Of a stretch of DNA of 64,000 nucleotides, positions 51,601 to 60,600 are shown one piece after another. Numbering within the stretch: the stretch's first letter is position 1; each line of letters begins with the position of its first letter. Both the position numbers and the translations under genes were made by a program. The notes beneath the pieces were generated by a model, which saw only the letters and a program-made list of their open reading frames with translations, searched no databases and was not told the origin of the DNA. The stretch comes from Penelope pileata (lineage: Eukaryota; Chordata; Aves; Galliformes; Cracidae), in contig WBMW01004022.1 in the NCBI GenBank assembly GCA_013396635.1, positions 227,409 to 291,408 of the forward strand. The letters are read 5' to 3'.

Positions 51601-54600
51601 ACAACAGTGCTCAGAGCAAAGCTGAGCCCAGAACAGGTGAGGGTGTTGACAGCCTGGTCTAGGGAGCTTGGTAAGCAGAACCAGCAGGTTGCAGCCCCAT
51701 GTGCTCTGGCTAGGTAGGGCACTCCTCACTTACATTCCAGTTCCTGATACATACATTAAATGTAGTGAAATCTATCGTGTTTGTTTTTTTTTAATGTTTA
51801 GACACTTAGGTATAGAGTAAGTAAGTGAGACTTATAATTCATGTTACAAATCTAAATTGTTTTTCTTCCTTTTTTGGGTAGATTTGCTCGGACATTGCAG
51901 GCCTGTCATGGACAAAGGCCTGATGAGGTGCTTTGTCAGTCGATTTGTTTTATTTCAGCCCTGGGAATTTGGCTGCCACGTGCTGTGTTTATGTAATAAC
52001 CAGCGTGTCATTTGGTGAGGAGCTCCCCAGGCTGCCGAGGGCCCGATTTATGCAACATCCCCTGGTCACGTGCCCTGCTCTCCAGAGCATGTTGGCATGA
52101 TAACGTGCAGGAGCACCCTTGACTTTGGCTGCACCCTGGAACGGTTGGTGTGTTAGCACCTGGTGTGGCTGCATCCAGCTCAACTCCAGTTGGTTTTAAA
52201 ACAGAAACACCACTGAGTGTGGCCAGCTGTGTGTTGTGAGGCTTTGCAGATGCAGAAGACAGTCATGTTGTAACTGAAAGATGTATCTCATAGTCCTCAG
52301 AAGTACAAAATTAAATGGCTTACAATGCACCTAGTGTGGGCAGGCTGCAAATGCTGGCTGGGGCGGCGTGGCCAGGAGAGAAGCGGTCGCTGTGCTCTTA
52401 AGGATTCCTATCTGTCTTGTTTTCTTCTGCTCTCTTGCTTCTGAGCTGACAATTTAAAATTAAAGTTGGTGCTGTGTGCACCCTCTGTGATGCTGAATGG
52501 AAATGAATTTTGAATTTAAATTGATTTTTTTTTTTTTTAAATGATGAACACAATAGGTTAAAACCACTTTGACTTTAACACTGAAGTTGTAGCGTTCCAT
52601 TGAAACCCAGATACCAAAGTTAATGCAGTAGTTTTTCTGGAGACTTCTGAAGGGATTTGACACAAAATGTGCATGTTTAATATGAGTGAGCTGATAAAAC
52701 TGTTTGCTCTGGTTCTTGACCTCTCAAGAAAGTATTTTTTAAAACAAAATCATCCTCGCTCTTGAGAGTAAGTTCTCCTGGACTGCATGAGCTTTCTGTA
52801 TGATTCTGTAGCTAATATGAGAAATTAAATACAGTATCCCTAGATTTCATAATAAAAATAAATAGCAGGTAAGTAGAAAAAAGAGCCTGCAGGTATAGAA
52901 GGAAGAATCAGAATCATTTGTCTGTCGTAACATTCTGGCTTTGTGTGGGAGAAAGGGAGTTTTCTACTACAGTAATGTGTTTTTGTTTGTTTGTTTTCCC
53001 TTTCCACAGGCGTCTGATCACAGATTCCAAGGTTAAATTAAAGTACCAGCATTTAATAACCAATAGTTTTGTAGAGGTGAGTTTTTATTTTAAATTAGTG
53101 ATGTCTTCCAGAGTTTTTTTTGTCTTGCATGTGTGCTGAACCAGAGAAGGGAGGCTCGTTTGTAACTGTAGAGTAGGTTTTCTTCTGCGTAGTCTCTAAT
53201 CAAGTGTTAACTGCAAATGAGAGGCTTTGCAGGGGTTGTTTCATAGCCCATTTAGTTACAGATATCATCGTAGGAAAACAGTAAAGAAAATCTGTAGGGC
53301 TACAGAAGTTCTCTAAAGATATAGTAAATATCTGTGGAGATACTGCAGCCTGAAGAGATTGCAAGAGCTGTTCCGTGCTTCGGTTCTGAGGAGCACTTCG
53401 TGTATAGGTCTTGAATGTTACCTGAGATGCTTCAGACTGAAAATCAGGAAACACTGTTCTATAAAGAATAATATACCTTAAACATTTGCCCTTTGAAGTA
53501 AAGCTGTAAAATATCTTTTAGCAAAATACTAATAGCTTCACAGCTCCCAAAGCACCTTTCTCTGAGTTGATTTTGAAGACTTGCCTCTGTTTCCGTTTCC
53601 TGGCTGTATGTGTTCAGATTCACTGTATGATGTTTTTTTTTTTGTTTTTTTTTTTTTGCTTTATTTCATAGTGTAATCGACTGTTAAAATGGTGTCCTGC
53701 CCCAGACTGCCACCACGTTGTTAAGGTCCAGTATCCTGATGCTAAACCTGTTCGCTGCAAATGTGGGCGTCAGTTTTGGTAAGAAATATCAAGCAAAAGA
53801 AATCAAAGTTGCCTTTTACTTAAGACTTCTTAAGGGTGAATAAAATGAAATTGTGAAAGCTAATACAAATTAATAATTAGTTAACTCGAGTGTCTTTCCC
53901 AGGTGAGATCCTTTTGTTCACCATTTTTGTTTATAAGATAGCTGATTTACTTTGCAAAGCTGCCTGAGTTGCTAGAAGGAAAGGAAATCTCTGAATCCAA
54001 CATTAATACTTAGATTGATGAATACAATATATATCCAAATGGGATTGTGGGATTTGAGGCTTTTTTGACATGTGTAATGTTTCCTTGGGATTCTCCGTGT
54101 TCTTTCAGCAGAACCACCCAGAAGAGAACTTCCATGATGTTAACCAAGTTAAAGTATAGCTGTGCACCTTATTTGTTCATTTCCCCTTTGTTTCACTTAC
54201 AGCTTTAACTGCGGTGAAAACTGGCACGATCCTGTTAAATGCAAGGTGAGCATCTCAACTCTTTTCTAAATGCGTGACTTTGAAACGTTTACGACCAACT
54301 TACGTGCAGGACATGCAGAAATGAAACACAAACTTTGCTCCTGTTCGCATCAAGAAGCGTTTTAGTTGACCTGTTTAGATGGTAGCTTGAGAAGAATTAC
54401 AGAAGTCTTCCTGGATGCCTTTAGGATGCTTCCCTTTATTTGTGAACAGTACCTCAGCCACTTGGGGAAATGCCTGGAGGAGAAGGATGTTACACCTGAG
54501 ACCTTCAAGAAGAATTGGGAGGCCTCAGAACTGAATGCCTCACTACATTTCTGTAGGTGTTCAGGGCTTCCGCAGGACTGTGGCTTGTGGCACTGAATGA

Positions 54601-57600
54601 ATTGGGTCCTGGTTCTGAGATTTGCTTCTGTGCAGCATACTCTTTTATTTCTCACGGAGCTGTCAGAAGCTGTAATCAAACTTGGGGTCCTGTGGCCAGT
54701 GGAGAGCTCACAGACAGACACGTTTCATGCCTTGAGGACAGAGCAGTCCGCGTCCCAGTGATGAATGCAAAAAAAAAAAAACTTCCTCGGGGAGGGGGAA
54801 GAAAGTCTCACCAAAGGTGTAGCATGCTTTGGCTGGTCTTTCCAGAAAGCAAGTGGTCAATTTATCTCACAGGTGCAGGCAGTCTTTTGTAACTTGCATT
54901 CACTTGATGTGGCCAAGTTTCCTCTTAAGAAGAAAAAGGGTAAGGTGCATGGCCTGGATGTGAATGGACAGTGTAAGCCTAAGGAAAAGCTTATGACACG
55001 GGTTGATGTGAAGTTAGCACAGAGGATCTGACTACAGTTTTCATAAATCAGTATTAAAATACCTTCATTTTAAGAATCCCACATGAAGTTTTTGGTGTTT
55101 GAACTTAAGAACTGCAAGCTCATTGCTCAAGTGCTTGTGCATCAGCTGCATTGTGCTGGTGCTGCAGGAAATAGGTGCAACTAATTGGTTGCTGTTTCCA
55201 CTGCTTTCCAGCATCACCTCCACTGTCCCTCTACCCAATTTACTGCAAGATAATTCCCAAAAGATAGGATTTGGGAACAGTAATAATGGCTTAGAGTTCT
55301 GTTCTTCTCTTCTGGTATGTATCTAGAGGGTGAGACAGATGGTTTTTATCCACTGTAGGAAGCTTTATGAAGCCACGCCTTGGTGTGGTAGCATTCAGCT
55401 CATAGGTGGCTGTGCATTCCTTGCCATCACCTTCATATGTAAGCAGTTGCTTTGGGAATCTTCACAGTTCCTCTCTTCTGACTTTTCCTTAATTTTTTCT
55501 AACAGTGGTTAAAGAAATGGATTAAGAAGTGTGATGATGACAGTGAAACTTCCAATTGGATTGCCGCAAACACAAAGGTGAGGGTTTTTCCTTGTGTTCT
55601 GTATGTACTGTCAGATTGAAAGAAGAATGGCAATCTAATTCCTCAGTGCTAGGATTGTTTTTTCTGCTGCGTGTCATTAAGGGCCAGCCTTAAAATCCAC
55701 AGTACACTGAAGTACACTTCTTTGAAGGACAACTGGGTGTTACTGCCTTGAATCAGGTGAGGTTCTTCAGGTTAAGTAGTTTGTTCATGTAAAAGAGTCC
55801 AGTGGAGGCCCAAAGAAAGCTCAAGTTTCAAGTCTTGGCGCCCGTCTAGCGCTGATGGCTTCCCTAAGCAAATCAGTGCCTCACTCCAAGTGTGTGAAAC
55901 ATGTTAACATCACCCGTGGCTCCATTTGGCTGTGACAATTTGCATCTGCCTTTAAATCCCCTGGGCTGGTCTCTCGAGGAGTTGTTCATTTCCGCTGGGC
56001 ATCATTCCAGATAGAGCCTGGCAGAACAGCTGTTGGGATTTTATTATGTAAATGTCTTCGTTCCAGCTAGCCCAACTTTGCGTGAAACTTCAGCCTGTCT
56101 ATGTTTGTTCCATTTGGGAAGAATAAAAGCAAGGGTTGGCACGGTGGGAAGGAAACAAAAGAAGCAGATGCTGTTAGGGGCCAGGAGCAGACCTGGGTCT
56201 CACAGCTGCCAGAAGGGTGGAAGAAGGTGGGGAGGGTGTGAGGAAATGGCTGCTTTGTTTTCTTAGCTCTGTTGTGTAACTGGTTAATGGTATTGTTTGC
56301 AGCAGTACTGCTTCTTTTCTGGGGCTGGCTGCGTGTTTTTCATTGAGCTGGAATGTTGTATTATGGTGAAAGCAGAAACACCCATGAGTGAAATGCACGG
56401 TTAGAATCGTGCTGAAATTGTGCTGTCTCGGTTGCTTTTTTTCTGTTTCATGGGCTGAGACTTGTGTGGTCCCTGCTTGGAGGCTGAGCTCTGCTCAGTA
56501 GAACAAACGTGGCTTTTTCCAGGGAGAATGTGTTCAGAGATGAATTACAGCTCAAGAACTAAATCACATTCGTTCAAAGTTTGCTTGGTCTTCAGATATT
56601 GACCATATTAAACCTGAGCAAGAAGAACCAAATACCTTGGAAAGGGCTGAGTATGCATGCAGAGCAGCAGCTTTAGCCTTGGGGCCTAAATACTTGGAAT
56701 ATGGCCATGTCACAGCCCTGTTCTGCTTGTGATTAAGCCCTCGGGAGTCAGATGAGCAGCTGCTGTTCCCCAGGGTGCTACTGGTCATGGCCTTAGGACT
56801 CTATCTCCTACTCATCCTGCTGTGGCACGTGCTGCATAAGACCAGGGTCTGAGCTCTCCCCTCTGGGTGCAAAACTTACTTGTGCCTGCCCTCCTGAAGA
56901 GCCTCATATGTGCAGGGTTTTGTAAAGTTAAGCTTTCCCTTACTGAGTCCCGTGCTCATTAAAACACACACAGGTATATTATTTTTGCCTTTTTATCCAG
57001 ACAAAACCTGAGTAATGTGCCACTAACATAGGCTGCTGGAAATAGGAAGCTGCTGGAAATAGGAAGCTACTTCCCTGTTTTTTTCAGACAGGTTTCTGCA
57101 GTTTGTTTGCCCAAAGATTTAAGCACAGACCAAAAAAAAAAATGGTTGTCCTTTTTTAAACCAGGATCTAGAGTTGGTCATCTAGGAGCCATGATAGTGG
57201 TATTTAAAGCATAGCTCAGAAATAGGATTATTGAATGGCAGGAGCAGGAAGTTTTGCTCCCCCCCCCCCCCCTGTGAAAAACACCCACCCAGAGGACAGT
57301 GAGAGGAAATAAATGTGGCCAAGCCACGCTGGCATCAGCTCAGCTTATCTGTTACTTCCTGTAGTCTGGAGTCAGCAGCAGAAGAGCTGTTGCCCTTGAA
57401 CATCCCTGTCTAAGTTACTTCCTCTTATGCTGTACGAGTTGCCCAGATGTATTGAATTTCTTCACTTTGAAGAACCTAGAAGGGAATCAGGTCAGACACC
57501 ATCAGATATCAAACACCATCTTCATTGGAAAAAAAAACCCTTAAGTCACTGAATTGCTGCTATGTTTTTGTTGCTCCTGCTGTTTCCATTTCTATTTCCA

Positions 57601-60600
57601 GCATTTTTCAAGTCTTGTGAGCATGGCACTGAGCTGCAGTCCTGTCCCATGTAGTCTCTGTTCAGGGAAGAATGCTTCCCAGCTCACTGCCGTGGAGGTG
57701 TAACAGAAAAGTCCCAGTCTTCCTGGAATGTGTGTGCTTGAAGTCTGGGTAATCCTTTGCAACAGGAGAGTGAGATACCTTTGTTCCAGCTTGCCCTGGG
57801 AGACAGAATAGGAAGGGAGCGTTAGGCAGTTGTTGTTTGAGAGAGGAGAATAGCGAACCCCAGCTGAATTGGTTCACAAACGGGAGTGATGTGATGCAGT
57901 TTTTGATGAGTTATGTGGAGTGATCTGAATGAAAAATGAGGTGTTTTAAGAGTGAGTTTTGTGGTCTCCAGGATAAATTGTATTTTGCATTGTTTGTACT
58001 TAGGAGGCCTCAACACTGAATTCTTTCTGCTTATACAAAAGATACAGCCCCTGCAGCAGCGTGTGATGGAGTAGACTGAAAATGAGCTATGCTCACATGT
58101 GAGATTTGTTGAACTAAATTAGAATTCAAGATAAGCCAATACATGTTTTTTATCAAGCCTTTAATGCTCAGTGCTTTTGCAGACAAAAGGGTTGAATAGT
58201 TCAAGGTTTTGTGTGTTTCTCAGTTTGTTGTACAAACCTGAATCTTAAATAGTTGCCTTCTCGGATAAACTGGGCAGCTTTCTGGTGCTGTTTGGTTCCT
58301 GTGGCTTTGGGAACAAAGAAACCACATAGATCAACTACTTCTGTTACACGAACCTCCAAAGCATGAAGGAAGAAAAACCCCTAATTTGGATTTGTGCGTT
58401 TATTTTGGGCTCACAAGGTGTATCAGGACTGCGTGTAAGGAGCCTGCAAGGAAAAGGGGGAACAAAACCACTGGAACTCAGCTCTGGAATGGATTTTTTT
58501 GATGTTAGTCATTCAGCATTTTTGAGTATCTAAGGGAAGAACAAAGATGTTAACAGTCTGGTCTTCACTCAAGCCACTGTTTTTTGTTGCAGAGTTAAAT
58601 TGATGGTAATGAAAGTTGTTCATCTGATACTAGAAGTGCCCCTGCCTTACCACACTGGGCTTCTGGCAAGTCACCATCTCATTATCTTCTGGGCTAGACA
58701 GGACTTGAATCTCTGATGTATAAAACAGGCAGATTTTCTTTTTTTTTCTCCTCCACAGAAAGCTATTGGGTTTTTTTCTCCTCTAAGCGAGATCAAATGG
58801 CACAAACCCAGTTCTCTTCCTTTTGAGGTCACTTTTAATGCCTGAACATGTACTCCCTCCATACTTTCTGGAAGTCCTGCATCTGTTCTAGCCTGGGGAA
58901 ATCCTGGCAGCTGGCTGGGTCCTTCCTGGACCAGCTAACTTTGCTCTTTCATTCCTCACCAGCGTGATTTTGTACCAGAACTGTAAAGAGCATCTTCCCC
59001 AGGACATCAAAATGCCATCTCTCAGATGAGCAAGCGCTGACAATATTCTGCTTTGCTCGCTGATTCTAGGTGCTGCCACAGCGTACTGTTTTGTACTAAC
59101 TATAATTAAGTTCAGTGTGGATTTTGTTGAAGTGCTTTATGAAATCCACATGGCATCGAGGATTCATCGCACCACTTGCCTCTGGGAGCCCTGGAGTGGA
59201 CTGATCTGTTTCCCCTGCACTGAAATAAGCAATGCATTTCTGTTTAGCCTCCTGTTTGCAGAGTACCTTGTGGTGTTATATGGACGTGCAGCTTTTTATG
59301 GCAAAATAGGGATTGTTCTCCTTTGCCAGGTTTGCCTGGGCTTTTGTTTCAAAGTGCAGTGTGTGAGCTCAATGCTGAATTGCTTGGGGTGGAACAATGT
59401 TAATGAGGTCACTTCTGCATCATGGCACGATAGATAACGTGCAGAATAATCTCCTAGTTGAGTAATTTGATTTGCTGGCTATTATGTTGTTGCATGGCTG
59501 TAATTCTCAGTAAGATCTGCCTTCCCTATCCTCCTTAATCTATAAGTCTCCCGCACTCACTGTGTTACTGGCTTAAGTTGTTGCTGCTTTTTTCTTTCTG
59601 CTTGTGTTTGATGTTTCTTTCATGTGTTCTTCTCATGGCTTTTCCTTAATCATATTCAACTGTGGTGAGCTAATCAAGCTGGGATCTTCACAGCTGTGAA
59701 GGATTTTTGATGAAATAAACCTAAACTTGAGTCCTGGTGTTTGTGCAGGACTGGAGGAGCCAGGAGGGCTGCGTGGAGAAGGCAAGCAGATAGTGTACTG
59801 GGTACTGTCCTCACAGGAGAGGCTATTTTTGGCTGAGGCTCACAAAACTGGGTTATTGATCAATTGGGAACAAGTTTACCTGGCTGAGTATTCGTCCTGT
59901 GGACAGCCCAGTGGGATATCTTGCTGTTGCTGCCCCTATGACTTGTGTCAGAGGGCCTGCAAGGGAATTACTCTGTTTACTGTCTGTGGCTGGATAAACA
60001 TTGGTGATAGGGAAGAAAGCAGGGCTGGGTCATTCCCTTTCTGTGCTTGCTTGCTGCTCGAACCTACCAAAGCAACAACCAACCAAAAGAAGCCCTGAAC
60101 CAAATCTAATAACCAGCCTGCTTGCATGCAAAGCAGAAGGACAGGAGTAACTGCAGAAAGAAATCTTCATCAGAATCCTGGAGGAGTTTTGCTCCCAGAT
60201 CTGGGGAAACTCAGTGACGTGACAAACCCAGGTTAGAAACTGGGCTTTGTCCTCTCGCTTGGGGTGCGACCTGGTGATGGGATGAAGTGCTGCTGTTCCC
60301 TCCTGGCAGAACGACGGGGAGGGCAGCGCTCTCCAGACAGGCGCCCTAGTAGCATGCTGGCTTCCTTCAAAGGAATGGCTACACCCTTGTTCAGGAAAAC
60401 CTTGTTGGTTGTGTGGGATGTCACCTGTTCTGTCCAGTCCTTAACCCTTCCTCTTCAGGAGCAGACAGTAGGAGCAAAGCAGGACTTGGAAAAGAAAGAA
60501 ACGATGCCATCGCTGAGGCGTGGGGATCATTAAATGGCTTGGGTTGGAAGGCACCTCTGGATGTCATCTTGTTCAGCCCCTCAAAGGCAGACTCACCTCA

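Noticed and set aside
54366..54596. 76-codon plus-strand frame in ARIH1 intron 8
   Set aside because: Reads protein-like but has no recognisable family, no splice support and lies within an intron between two well-supported exons.
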